From assembly GCA_963757265.1 (NCBI GenBank), contig CAVWRA010000012.1, positions 620,001 to 684,000 on the forward strand: a stretch of DNA of 64,000 bases, written 5' to 3'. The stretch is from CAIVVT01 sp963757265 (lineage in GTDB: Bacteria > Acidobacteriota > Terriglobia > Bryobacterales > Bryobacteraceae). Both the position numbers and the translations under genes were made by a program. The notes beneath the pieces were generated by a model. That model saw only the letters and a list, made by a program, of their open reading frames with translations, searched no databases and had not been told where the DNA came from. Positions 36,028 through 44,277 of this stretch are shown in pieces; the stretch's first letter is position 1, and the number at the start of each line of letters is the position of its first letter.

Positions 36028-36228
36028 TCCGAATCCGCGGATAGCCTCCTCTGACGCGGCAGAATTGCTCGAAGTTAGCAAGACTCGAACCTGAATTCAA
36101 TCGCAAGCCGCAGCGGTCAGATAGATGCCGCTGGTCCGTGGCGCTGAGGCGCTTGCAGCCAACACAGAGAGAAGGAGAGGGGCCAAAATGAATTTCATCG
36201 CATCACTTTGGACCTAACGACCCAGGCC

Positions 36229-36963
36229 TCACACGTCCTTCTGCTCCAGACCGGCGAGACGGCTTGATGATGTCTCCCTACGTAGATTCTCCTGCTTGAG
36301 GATCCGACCATCTTCCAGTGTGATGGCGCGGTCCGTCTCGTAGCCGAATACTGTGTTGTGCGTCGTGATGAGGATTGCCAGGCCCTTCTCGGCCGCGAGC
36401 CGCTTAAACAGCGCGATGATGGATTCCCCGGTAGCTTTGTCGAGATTCCCAGTCGGCTCGTCAGCTACCAGGATCTTCGGATCGACGATGAGGGCGCGGG
36501 CGATCGCCACTCGCTGCATCTGACCACCCGACAGCTCACGTGGCAAATGGTTGGCGCGATCGCTCAAGCCGATCATCTTCAGGACCTCAGCGGTCCTTTG
36601 CGGATTGGTGCGACGCCCGAGAAACATCAGAGGGAGCTCCACATTCTCCGTGACCGTCAACGTTGGCAACAGGGAGAACTGCTGGAACACGAACCCCAGA
36701 ATGCCGCGTCTGACCTCGACCAGCTCATCTTCGGAGAGCCCGGCCACAGATTTTCCCGCCACCGTGAGCGTCCCCTCCGTCGGCGCGTCGAGGCAGGAGA
36801 GCAGGTTGATCAGCGTCGTCTTACCCGAGCCGGAAGGGCCGAGGATCGAGACGATCTCGCCGGTCCGGATGGAGATGTCCACGCCGTCCACGGCCTTGAC
36901 CGTCTCGCTTCCCCGCTTGTAATACCGCTTGAGTCCGCGCGCTTCAATGATGATCTCGCTCAT
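36229..36963 (-). CDS. ABC transporter ATP-binding protein, MacB/LolD type
   Basis: The 244-residue protein has Walker A GPSGSGKTTLI (~39-49), the Q-loop FVFQQFSLLP, signature LSGGQMQRVAIARAL, Walker B ILVADEPTGNLD and a His switch in ILITTHN. This is the LolD/MacB subclass that energises FtsX-type permeases without moving substrate through the membrane. I start at the ATG at 36963, two bases after the permease stop; a GTG six bases earlier overlaps that stop. It is the last gene of the operon that begins at 40703 or 41171. Confidence 0.93.
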   Translation of the reverse strand: MSEIIIEARGLKRYYKRGSETVKAVDGVDISIRTGEIVSILGPSGSGKTTLINLLSCLDAPTEGTLTVAGKSVAGLSEDELVEVRRGILGFVFQQFSLLPTLTVTENVELPLMFLGRRTNPQRTAEVLKMIGLSDRANHLPRELSGGQMQRVAIARALIVDPKILVADEPTGNLDKATGESIIALFKRLAAEKGLAILITTHNTVFGYETDRAITLEDGRILKQENLRRETSSSRLAGLEQKDV

Positions 36964-36965
36964 AT

Positions 36966-38249
36966 TCACACCCCCCTGCTGATCGCTTCAACCGGTCGCA
37001 TCGAAGAGGCGCGCCACGCCGGGTAGAGGCCTCCGAAGAATCCCAGGATCACGGCGCCAAGCACGGCATAGCCGATAAGCGCCGGGGTGATCTGCACAAT
37101 CGAACCTTGCACTCCCAGGTCGGCCAGCGATTTGATGGCCTTCTCCACGAGGCCTGCGCAGACGACAGCCAGCACCGAACCAATCGCCGCACCGCCAAGG
37201 CAGATCCCCAGTGTTTCCAGCCAAATGAGCTCAAAGATGCCGCTGCGCCGAGCGCCGAGCGCCTTCATGATCCCGATCTCCGCCGTGCGCTCATAGACGC
37301 TCATGAGGATGGTGTTGATGACCCCGATAAGGGCCACGATCACGGCGATGATCGTCACTGCGGCCATCATGGTTTGGGCCGTGGCGACGAGGTTGAGCAA
37401 GGTGCTCTTGACCTGCTGCAAGCCGACTACCTGGACTTCGGGCAGTGCCAGCCAGCGGTTCTCGAATTCGCCCACCTTTGCAGAACTGAACTCCTTCAGC
37501 TTGATGCCTAGAATCGTCAACTGGTTTGGCCGGTTGAAGTAGCTGCGGGCCACATCGAGCGGCATGAAGACTGTCCCATCGTCCTGCGTGCCGGTCCGCT
37601 CCAGAACGCCAACAACCTTGAACTGATGCATTACAGGATCGGGCTGGCCCTTCGGAGTGATCGAGGCGTAAAAGGTGTCGCCGACTCTGCGCTGCTCGTA
37701 CTCGGCGGCTTCGAAGCCGATCACGACTTCATCCTTACTTCCAGGCGAGAACCACTGGCCACCGGCGTAGCCCGGGCCTTTCTTGAATGCGAGCCACGGC
37801 TTCATCACCTGGTAACTCGGCGCATCGATGCCATTGATGATCACGAAGTTGCTCGCCGATCCTTCGTCGCGAATGCTGCTTCCTTGTTTTTCCGCCACGC
37901 CAACGAAAATCGGTGTGATGCTTTCGATATCGGTGTCGCTCTTCACCTTCTCGTACGTGTCTGCCGGCAAGTAGAGCAGTCCGGTGCCGCCCTTGAGCAT
38001 CATAGTTGCGGCCTCGTAAGGGCAGCCCTTAGCCATGATCATCACCTGGAAGCCCAGCATATTGATGCTCTTTTCCATCGCACCGCGATAGCCGAGCATG
38101 AAACCTCCCAGGGACACGGCCACCCCCACCGCGAGAGCCACACCGGCGACAGTCAGGGCGGTGCGCCCCGGCCGCCGGCGCAAATTCTTGTTCGCCAGCA
38201 CGACATATCGGCGTAGAACAAACGGATCGTTCCTTGTGTCTCTAACCAT
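36966..38249 (-). CDS. ABC transporter permease, MacB/FtsX type
   Basis: The 427-residue protein has one N-terminal membrane helix (GRTALTVAGVALAVGVAVSL), a periplasmic MacB-like domain of ~220 residues and three C-terminal helices (TMMAAVTIIAVIVALIGVIN, then TAEIGIMKALGARRSGIFEL; CLGGAAIGSVLAVVCAG; VLGAVILGFFGGLYPAWRAS). Such permeases couple ATP hydrolysis to moves of a periplasmic domain that pushes lipoproteins or small substrates. Genes before and after overlap or nearly touch. Context with an OB-fold protein and outer-membrane barrel suggests envelope transport. Confidence 0.9.
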   Translation of the reverse strand: MVRDTRNDPFVLRRYVVLANKNLRRRPGRTALTVAGVALAVGVAVSLGGFMLGYRGAMEKSINMLGFQVMIMAKGCPYEAATMMLKGGTGLLYLPADTYEKVKSDTDIESITPIFVGVAEKQGSSIRDEGSASNFVIINGIDAPSYQVMKPWLAFKKGPGYAGGQWFSPGSKDEVVIGFEAAEYEQRRVGDTFYASITPKGQPDPVMHQFKVVGVLERTGTQDDGTVFMPLDVARSYFNRPNQLTILGIKLKEFSSAKVGEFENRWLALPEVQVVGLQQVKSTLLNLVATAQTMMAAVTIIAVIVALIGVINTILMSVYERTAEIGIMKALGARRSGIFELIWLETLGICLGGAAIGSVLAVVCAGLVEKAIKSLADLGVQGSIVQITPALIGYAVLGAVILGFFGGLYPAWRASSMRPVEAISRGV

Positions 38250-38258
38250 AACTCCTCC

Positions 38259-38630
38259 CTACTCGAATTCCACAGCGCTGGCGACAAGCTCATACCCGTC
38301 ACCATAGGGCACAATCTGACCCTCAACGCGCGCCGTGTGGCCGTTCCTTTGAGGCGCATTCATAGCGACCTGATTCAATTCCACCCGCAGCATCTTCTTT
38401 CCCGACAGAAAAAAGAAATAGCAGCCCATCGTTGCGCATTGCTGCCGAACCGTTCCTTCGATGGTCACGGTTTTGTGCAGAAAATCCTGCGGCCGGTCGA
38501 TGAGGTCGGCGACTTCGGCATGTGGTGATCCGCTGAACGCACCGTAATGGGTCGGCAGGCGCACTGCTTTCCAGATAAGCACCGCCCCTACTACCAGGGT
38601 CAGCACGCAAATTGCCAGAATCGTTCGCAT
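38259..38630 (-). CDS. Membrane-anchored OB-fold protein (DUF4920-like)
   Basis: The 123-residue product has an N-terminal signal anchor (MRTILAICVLTLVVGAVLIW) and a small beta-rich domain with the pattern DLIDRPQDFLHKTVTIEGTV then RQQCATMGCYFFFLSG. V-x-G-x-V followed by C-x3-GC resembles DUF4920-type OB folds, whose two Cys could bind a metal. The stop lies nine bases before the permease start. It probably sits on the outer face of the inner membrane and works with the permease. Function is inferred. Confidence 0.7.
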   Translation of the reverse strand: MRTILAICVLTLVVGAVLIWKAVRLPTHYGAFSGSPHAEVADLIDRPQDFLHKTVTIEGTVRQQCATMGCYFFFLSGKKMLRVELNQVAMNAPQRNGHTARVEGQIVPYGDGYELVASAVEFE

Positions 38631-38633
38631 AAG

Positions 38634-39332
38634 CTATTCCTTTCGGGACTTCGCCTTCCCGGCGGCTTGCTTGGCTCTCACGTAATACGGCTCGAATCTT
38701 CTGTCATAGACGAAGAAGTCGAGTAGGATTAGATTCTTTCGAATTCCGCGGAGGGTCGCATCGTAGTCCGGCCGGCCGCTGGCATCGAGTGTTGGCGGTT
38801 TAATGGCCCCCACTTTATCCGCCTTGGCGCCGGGGTCGACGGCCGCGTAGTAGTCGTGCTTGTAAAAATCGCCCAGTGTGAGACCTTCGAATTGAACGCG
38901 GAACTCTTTAGCCCGAAGCTGCCTCGCCGCCGGGCTCTCCAGCCTCTGGAAGAAGAAACTCCGAATCTCGGCGGTCTTCTGGTCCATCGAGAGAAACACC
39001 TGGATCACTCCGCCCTTGCCCGGGACGTTCACGCCGTGGACAATTCCTATCTTGTTCGGCCCGTTGAAGATGGTATACACCGTGTAAGGAGTTTCGTAAG
39101 TCTCGTAGATCGGATCCAGGTCGCTGCCGAGACGCTCCCGCAGCGCCTTGAACAGCTCCGCGCCGTCTTTGAGCCTTGGAAACTCGTTAAAGTCCTCTTT
39201 GTATGTCGTCATCTCGGGGTACAGATATTTCAGGTCCTGAGCTGGATTGGTCAGCGTGCAACCGATGGCGGCAAGGATGGGTTGCGGCGCGGCCGCGACC
39301 CCAATCGTCAAAAGCAAAAGTAAGCGCTTCAT
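38634..39332 (-). CDS. Exported protein, weakly FMN-binding-like
   Basis: After a signal peptide (MKRLLLLLTIGVAAAPQPIL) the 210-residue mature protein shows ETYETPYTVYTIFNGPNKIG, then IVHGVNVPGKGGVIQVFLSM and QFEGLTLGDFYKHDYYAAVD. This order (a beta strand, V/I-x-V-x-G-x-G, then L-T-x-x-D-F) is reminiscent of periplasmic FMN-binding domains of RnfG/NqrC type, but the flavin-attachment motif SGAT is not present. No cysteine pair is seen apart from one Cys near the N terminus. It lies three bases from the OB-fold gene. Confidence 0.6.
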   Translation of the reverse strand: MKRLLLLLTIGVAAAPQPILAAIGCTLTNPAQDLKYLYPEMTTYKEDFNEFPRLKDGAELFKALRERLGSDLDPIYETYETPYTVYTIFNGPNKIGIVHGVNVPGKGGVIQVFLSMDQKTAEIRSFFFQRLESPAARQLRAKEFRVQFEGLTLGDFYKHDYYAAVDPGAKADKVGAIKPPTLDASGRPDYDATLRGIRKNLILLDFFVYDRRFEPYYVRAKQAAGKAKSRKE

Positions 39333-39341
39333 CTACACCTC

Positions 39342-40703
39342 CTAGCGGTAGAAGTAATATTGGAGCGTGATGACCAGGCGCGGCGACCCTTGCATTCGCT
39401 CCACGTGTCGCTCGACATTGAGCTTGATCCAATGCAAGTTTGAGTTACCCACATCGTTCCGGAAGTACCACGAGATTTCGCCGATGAGGGATGCGTCTGC
39501 TCCGAGACCGTCTTGCTGGAACCGCCGGTACTGCGTGGCCAACCCCCACCGGCGTGAAGCGCGCAGATATTCGGCTTGGTAAAGCTGCATGAACACGGCT
39601 TCGCCAACGTCGCGTCCGCCACTCACCTCAGAAGTGAACGTCAGCAGACCGGTCGGCACCGCGCGTCTGTAGCGGCCATCAAGGCCGATTCGCTCGGTTT
39701 TCACGCGGTTCGGCGATCCTGTTGCAACTGCGGCGTTAGGGCTGCTCTCCACCTGGAATACATAGGGGTTGCCAAGGATTGCTTCAGAGGAAAGCCGCTC
39801 CCCGCCGAGAATCGAGAGGCCGCCCTCCACCCCGTATTGGGAGCTGTACTTGTTTGAAAGGCTTAGCCTGATCGCGCCGAGTCCGGTCTGGCCTTTGAAC
39901 TTGAGGTCGTAACCCGACCCGGTCAAGTAATAGGCGTCATAATTCAAATCTTTGTTGAGCGCGCCCCAGAATCCGGCGTACCAGTCTTGCTCGAAGCCGA
40001 AATTGCGCTCGTTGGAAAGCTGAAGCACCGTGCCGTGAGTATCGGTCTGGAGGTTGATCCCAAACGGGACGTAGAAATGGCCTGCTCGAAGGTTGAAACG
40101 CCCGACGTTCTCCCTGCGTTTGTGAGCGCTCAAAACAGGATTGAAGACGTTGTAAAGGTCAAGGTAGAGGTTGGCGTACTCGAACGCCCAGCCGCGCTGG
40201 TTCTGGCCTTCCATATCGTTGAGCACGGGATTGAATCCGTCCCGGCGGACCAGCCGCACCTGGAAATCGAAGCTCGCGATCGTTGCCGTTGCATTCGAGA
40301 ACTTTTTGAGCACCTCAAATCCAATGGACTGGCGGCTGGCAGGCTGGCCATCCTCAGTGGTATCGAACTGCGACATGATCTCTTCTCTGAAGCCGAAATT
40401 CTCGGTAAACAGCTTCTGCATCCAGGTGCGCGTGGACCCTTCAGGCGTTGCCTGTGGCTTCGAGGTTTCGGCGAGGTCTGCGAAGGGGTCTGGTTTGGCC
40501 TCCTTATCTTTTTGATCTTCTTGAGGCGAATCGGCTGACTTTTGGCTATCGGGAGCACCCGGTTGCGCGGCTTGGCAAAGCTCCGACGATTCCGCGCAAT
40601 TCTCGCGACAAGTAACGTCTTGGAAGAATCTGCCACTCGCCAGAGGAGAACAGATTCCCCCGGCCAAGAGAGCGAGCGAGACTATTGAGGCCAAGTGTCC
40701 CAT
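39342..40703 (-). CDS. Outer-membrane beta-barrel protein
   Basis: The 453-residue protein has a signal peptide (MGHLASIVSLALLAGGICSP), a Cys-containing (CRENCAESSELC) and charged linker of ~80 residues, and about 350 residues of alternating hydrophobic/polar strands with many aromatic girdle residues. It ends ...RLVITLQYYFYR, an outer-membrane terminal signal with a final aromatic pair. It lacks TonB-box and plug signatures, so a porin-like or receptor barrel is likely. The CxxxC-type Cys residues near the N terminus may bind metal. It leads the operon ending at 36229. Confidence 0.75.
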   Translation of the reverse strand: MGHLASIVSLALLAGGICSPLASGRFFQDVTCRENCAESSELCQAAQPGAPDSQKSADSPQEDQKDKEAKPDPFADLAETSKPQATPEGSTRTWMQKLFTENFGFREEIMSQFDTTEDGQPASRQSIGFEVLKKFSNATATIASFDFQVRLVRRDGFNPVLNDMEGQNQRGWAFEYANLYLDLYNVFNPVLSAHKRRENVGRFNLRAGHFYVPFGINLQTDTHGTVLQLSNERNFGFEQDWYAGFWGALNKDLNYDAYYLTGSGYDLKFKGQTGLGAIRLSLSNKYSSQYGVEGGLSILGGERLSSEAILGNPYVFQVESSPNAAVATGSPNRVKTERIGLDGRYRRAVPTGLLTFTSEVSGGRDVGEAVFMQLYQAEYLRASRRWGLATQYRRFQQDGLGADASLIGEISWYFRNDVGNSNLHWIKLNVERHVERMQGSPRLVITLQYYFYR

Positions 40704-40811
40704 ATTGATTTCGTGATCGTTCTCCTATGCACTCATAATCCGGTGAACCAGTAGGCGTGTTCGCGCGGAGACACGCCGGGCCCTGACAAGATTGGCAGGC
40801 TGGATTCGGAA

Positions 40812-41171
40812 TCAGATGCGGAGAACGCGGACCCGCAGATAGAGTCCGCTGGAATCAAAGAACTGATCGGCGGGAGCGAAGCTTGAGGAATCCGAGATGG
40901 ATCCCTGCAGAGCGGCAACCGTGGCCGGAGCATCGGCGGCTGGACCCGGCTGCGGCGGCACTTGCACTTTTGCCAGCACGCCCACGGAACTCGAGCAGTG
41001 CAGAACGCAGGCCGTCGAAGGCGTTTTGGACGGTACCGGCTGCCGGTGGCAGCAGGAGTGCGCGTCCGAGCTGGCGTTCATCATCGGGCATATGGCCAGC
41101 GCCCACAACGGCAGGGCCGCCGAACCCGTCAGTCCGAAAATCGCCACCACGATAAGCGCGCGCTTCAACAT
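40812..41171 (-). CDS. Exported Cys/His-rich small protein
   Basis: A signal anchor (MLKRALIVVAIFGLTGSAAL) precedes ~95 residues with AICPMMNASSDAHSCCHRQP and TACVLHCSSSVGV: six Cys, three His and adjacent Met residues, a common composition of periplasmic copper- or other soft-metal-binding proteins. The start at 41171 gives the signal peptide directly. It lies 108 bases upstream of the outer-membrane barrel gene on the same strand and may be the first gene of the operon. The family is not named. Confidence 0.65.
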   Translation of the reverse strand: MLKRALIVVAIFGLTGSAALPLWALAICPMMNASSDAHSCCHRQPVPSKTPSTACVLHCSSSVGVLAKVQVPPQPGPAADAPATVAALQGSISDSSSFAPADQFFDSSGLYLRVRVLRI

Positions 41172-41330
41172 TCGCCTAACTGCATCATAACGTCTGAAAT
41201 ACCCTGCAGGCAAGGTCAATCTCGCCTGCCCAACGGCTGGGCCGGTCGTCGTAGGATAACGAATGTCTGGAAGCAGCCCTGTTGCCGCCGGGGATTTGGG
41301 CGCTGCATCCTATTCGTGAGGGGAACACCT

Positions 41331-42215
41331 ATGGAAGTGATTGCCGATTATCAGGACCTGTGCGGCGAGTGCCCGGTCTGGGATCCGCACACCGGAAGCC
41401 TCTATTGGACCGACAACACCGGGAACCGCTTCCATCGTTACCAGGCGGCCAGCGGGGCGCACGAGATCGTCAAGGAATCGTTCCAGATCTGCGGCTTCCG
41501 CATGAACGCCGGCGGCGGCTTCACGCTCATCAACCACGCCGGCGTCTGGCGCTGGGATGGCGCCGGGGAACCCCGCCTGATCGCCTCCGAGGCCGACGGC
41601 TTCAAGCTGCGGCTGAACGACTGCTGCGCCGATGCCGCGGGGCGCCTGCTGACCGGCTCGAACTTCTACTCGTCCGAAGGCAACTACGAGCGCGCCAAGC
41701 TGTTCAGCGTCGCCACCGACGGCCGCATTACGATCCTCGACGAAGGCTTCGAGCTCTCCAACGGCATCGCCTTCTCGCTCGATTCGAAAACGATGTACTT
41801 CACCGACTCTACCGCCCGCCGCATTTACGCCTACGACTACGATCTTTCGACCGGCGCCGCGCGCAACCGCCGCGTGCTGGTCGCAGTGCCCCGCGACGAG
41901 GGTCTCCCCGATGGATTGACCGTCGATGCCGAGGGGTACCTGTGGTCCGCGCAGTGGTACGGCTCCTCGGTCGTGCGCTACGATCCCAACGGCAAAGTGG
42001 AACGCCGCATCCAGACGCCCGCGAAGCAAACGTCGTGCGCCTGCTTCGGCGGGGACGATCTGGGCGATCTCTACATCACGACGGCCGCCCGCTCCGTGCC
42101 CATGCCGGTGATGCCCCCGGGCTATGACCCTGTGAATGGCCCATTCGGCGGAGCGCTGTACCGCACCCGCCCGGGCGTCAAGGGTCTGCCAGCCTACGAA
42201 ACGCGGCTGGCGTGA
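41331..42215 (+). CDS. SMP-30/gluconolactonase/LRE-family lactonase
   Basis: The 294-residue beta-propeller has GECPVWDPHTGSLYWTDNTG at the N terminus (metal-binding Glu), LRLNDCCADAAGRLLTGSNF mid-way, and NGIAFSLDSKTMYFTDSTAR and DGLTVDAEGYLWSAQWYGSS, the Asn/Asp metal ligands. This is a six-bladed cytoplasmic lactonase that opens sugar lactones. GAGGGG precedes the ATG at 41331; upstream residues are not lactonase-like. It stands alone. Confidence 0.9.
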   Translation: MEVIADYQDLCGECPVWDPHTGSLYWTDNTGNRFHRYQAASGAHEIVKESFQICGFRMNAGGGFTLINHAGVWRWDGAGEPRLIASEADGFKLRLNDCCADAAGRLLTGSNFYSSEGNYERAKLFSVATDGRITILDEGFELSNGIAFSLDSKTMYFTDSTARRIYAYDYDLSTGAARNRRVLVAVPRDEGLPDGLTVDAEGYLWSAQWYGSSVVRYDPNGKVERRIQTPAKQTSCACFGGDDLGDLYITTAARSVPMPVMPPGYDPVNGPFGGALYRTRPGVKGLPAYETRLA

Positions 42216-42887
42216 CCCGCTGTTCGGGGCACGCGGCGACACGGTCTCGCCGGGGTTCCGGATGGTGTCCACAGCGCGAAAAACAAATTTGAAGGAACAA
42301 AGCCAAATCTCGACTTTTGTTTTTAAAATCTATAACTTAAAAAGCTATCTTTCGATAGATTTTGGCAGGCGGACAGCATTTCGGCAACGGCCGCACGCCC
42401 GGCCATCGGAACACCCCCTCCGCAATCACCTTACACCCGCAGTCAAGGGCAGCAAATCCGGCGCGGGCAGCCCGTCGGAGCGGCGGGCGATAGACGCAGA
42501 AAACAAATTTGAAGGAACAAAGCCAATTTCGAATATCCCCTCTACCTGCTTGAGGTTACACCCTGTGTCAAGCGAGAAGACAGGGCGAATATCGAATCCC
42601 ACGGTGGTCGATTCCACAGGGGTGTAGCGCGAGTGTAGCGGAGTGTAGAAAAGTGATGATTTGATCTAGACCAAATGGCACCGTGGCGCACGCCGGGTGG
42701 GAATGACAACTCGTTGAAAACGATGATCATGGGCGCAGAATCGGGCGGACAGGATTCCTGGAGGAACTGCGGGAAACGGGCCGGGAAACTCAATCAACGC
42801 GGAGAGTGATGAAAAGTGATGAATCGCGCGGCGGACGTGGCAGGCATCGGCCACCCAACCCGCGCCGGCGGAGTTTACAGAAACTGT
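42216..42887. other. Intergenic: short repeat and direct repeat DR1
   Basis: After the lactonase stop there is no gene. A 25-base A+T-rich segment (CAAATTTGAAGGAACAAAGC and flanks) occurs at 42283 and again inside DR1 (42502) and DR2 (43794). Bases 42415-42843 form DR1. Short minus-strand frames across DR1 and DR2 are shadows of the repeat. Confidence 0.6.
42415..42843 (+). repeat. 429-bp direct repeat DR1, left of the toxin-antitoxin pair
   Basis: From CCCCTCCGCA to GCGGACGTGGCAG this block matches 43707-44135 base by base at a constant offset of 1292, about nine in ten by eye and with nearly no net indels. It includes the A+T-rich motif, three GTGTAG units (GTGTAGCGCGAGTGTAGCGG), and GTGATGAAAAGTGATGA-like ends. 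No significant protein is encoded. Together with DR2 it brackets a toxin-antitoxin pair. Confidence 0.9.
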
Positions 42888-43154
42888 TTAGCGGTATGTT
42901 TTTTCGTTGCGCAGCAGGATGCCCAACACGTACAAGGTGTGGTTCGCATGGACCAGTTCAAAGATGATCCGGTAGCGCCCCGAGACCTTTCGGTAGAGTC
43001 CTTTGTGCGCCTTCCCCTTGAGCGGCTTGACGAGGCCGCGCAGGGGATCTTCGGTGAATTCCTCCAGATCGCTCAGGATGCGCTTCCGCCGGTCGGGCGG
43101 CACCGCATCAAGCTGTTTTGCGGCGTCGCGGTGAACGTTGATGACCCAGGTCAT
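42888..43154 (-). CDS. RelE/ParE-family toxin
   Basis: The 88-residue protein (MTWVINVHRDAAKQLDAVPP ... KPLKGKAHKGLYRKVSGRYR, IIFELVHANHTLYVLGILLR) matches the RelE/ParE mRNA-interferase or gyrase-inhibitor fold, with the typical LYRxxxGxYRIIF core. Its start lies 46 bases inside the end of the antitoxin gene, an unusually long overlap. It should be inhibited by the AbrB-type protein encoded upstream. The target cannot be told. Confidence 0.85.
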   Translation of the reverse strand: MTWVINVHRDAAKQLDAVPPDRRKRILSDLEEFTEDPLRGLVKPLKGKAHKGLYRKVSGRYRIIFELVHANHTLYVLGILLRNEKTYR

Positions 43155-43422
43155 GCTTCAGTTGATCCAGCGTGACGAAGTTTCCCGCTGCGACCTCCCG
43201 CCGTGCCTTCGCGATCAGAGCGCTCTCTTCGCTCGTGAGGACGTCGTCCGGATCGACCATCCGTTTCGGTTTCATGAGAACGCCGCTCGGGTGCTTGGTG
43301 AACGCCACGAAATCCCCTTCCCGGAGGTTGAGCGTTTCCGCCAATTCGCGCGGGATCACTACCTGGCGGCGTTGTCCCACGCGCCCGATCCGTTCTTCGG
43401 TTGTGGGTGCTTTGCCGGTCAT
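43108..43422 (-). CDS. AbrB/SpoVT-type antitoxin
   Basis: The N-terminal ~50 residues (IGRVGQRRQVVIPRELAETL then NLREGDFVAF) form the swapped-hairpin AbrB DNA-binding domain, with the usual Gly-x-hydrophobic-x-P-R and L-x-x-G-D. The remaining ~50 residues should contact the toxin (SEESALIAKARREVAAGNFV). The protein is 104 residues and likely represses the pair. AbrB-type antitoxins with RelE-fold toxins are a mixed pairing, known but less common than MazE/MazF. Confidence 0.85.
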   Translation of the reverse strand: MTGKAPTTEERIGRVGQRRQVVIPRELAETLNLREGDFVAFTKHPSGVLMKPKRMVDPDDVLTSEESALIAKARREVAAGNFVTLDQLKHDLGHQRSPRRRKTA

Positions 43423-43458
43423 ATCATCAGAGTATCTGATTGTCAGAACGTGTCAAGG

Positions 43459-43570
43459 CCGCTCACACGAAAGTCAAGCTGAGGAGCCGGGTCTGGCGAC
43501 CCGGCGCAGGCGTGGCCGCCTGCCCCACCAACACGGGCGCGGCTTTCATCTTCATGGGTGGCCCGCAGGG
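43459..43570 (+). repeat. Dispersed palindromic repeat, copy B
   Basis: Plus-strand counterpart of 2241-2355. The perfect hairpin GCCGGGTC-TGGC-GACCCGGC is at 43486-43505. The copy lies about 40 bases upstream of the antitoxin start, where it could carry or disturb the promoter. Confidence 0.75.
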
Positions 43571-43706
43571 CCATGGCGACTCTCTCCTGGATGCTCATCG
43601 CACAGGCAGGACACAGCGTTGGTTTCTCGGCATCCTGTCGCATGAGTGGCCGCAGAACACCCAAAATCTCCAAAGTGGCAGAGCAGGCTGACTCCTTCGT
43701 CCTTCG

Positions 43707-44135
43707 CCCCTCCGCAGTCACCTTACACACGCAGTCAAGAGCAGCAATTCCGGCGCGGGCAGCCCGTCGGAGCGGCGGGCGTCAGACGCAGAAAACAAAT
43801 TTGGAGGAACAAAGCCAATTGCGAATATCCCCTATCCCTGCTTGAGGTTACACCCGGTGTCAAGAGCGAATACAGGGCGAATCTTGAATTCCACGGTGAC
43901 CGATTCTACAGGGGTGTAGCGCGAGTGTAGCGGAGTGTAGAAAAGTGATGATTTGATCTAGACCAATTGGCGCCGTGGCGCACGCCGGGTGGGAACGACA
44001 ACTCGTTGAAAACGAAGATCATGGGCGCAGAATCGGGCGGACAAGATTCCTGGAGGAACTGCGGGAATCGGGCCCGGGAGCCCAAAAAACGCGGAGAGTG
44101 ATGAAAAGTGATCATTCGGGCGGCGGACGTGGCAG
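43707..44135 (+). repeat. 429-bp direct repeat DR2, right of the toxin-antitoxin pair
   Basis: Partner of DR1 (42415-42843). The same order of motifs occurs at constant spacing; differences are scattered single bases. Recombination between the two would delete the toxin-antitoxin pair together with copy B of the dispersed repeat. Confidence 0.9.
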
Positions 44136-44277
44136 CCGCCAGGCTCAGCGCCGACCCGTTCGCCCTGGGCCGAGTGACCAACTGCTCGTGTCAGGCTGAC
44201 GCCTTCGCTGGTTGTGGTCGGAGCACATCAGGGCGTCCCGGTTTCGGGCTTGCGGCGGCTTCGCGGCGTGAGGGTGG

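Larger units (their letters stand above)
43423..44277. other. Intergenic: dispersed repeat copy B and direct repeat DR2
   Basis: No gene in 855 bases. It contains the upstream region of the antitoxin, the dispersed repeat (43459-43570), a short unassigned stretch, then DR2 (43707-44135) and about 140 bases before the end of the restriction enzyme gene. Confidence 0.6.

Noticed and set aside
36188..36217. Plus-strand mini-gene MNFIASLWT behind a very good ribosome binding site (AAGGAGAGG)
   Set aside because: Only nine codons; could be the start of a lost gene, but no homology or continuation in other frames is seen.
42426..42793. Short minus-strand frames in DR1 (and equal ones in DR2)
   Set aside because: They occur only because the repeat is present twice; no start signal and no conserved changes at third codon positions.
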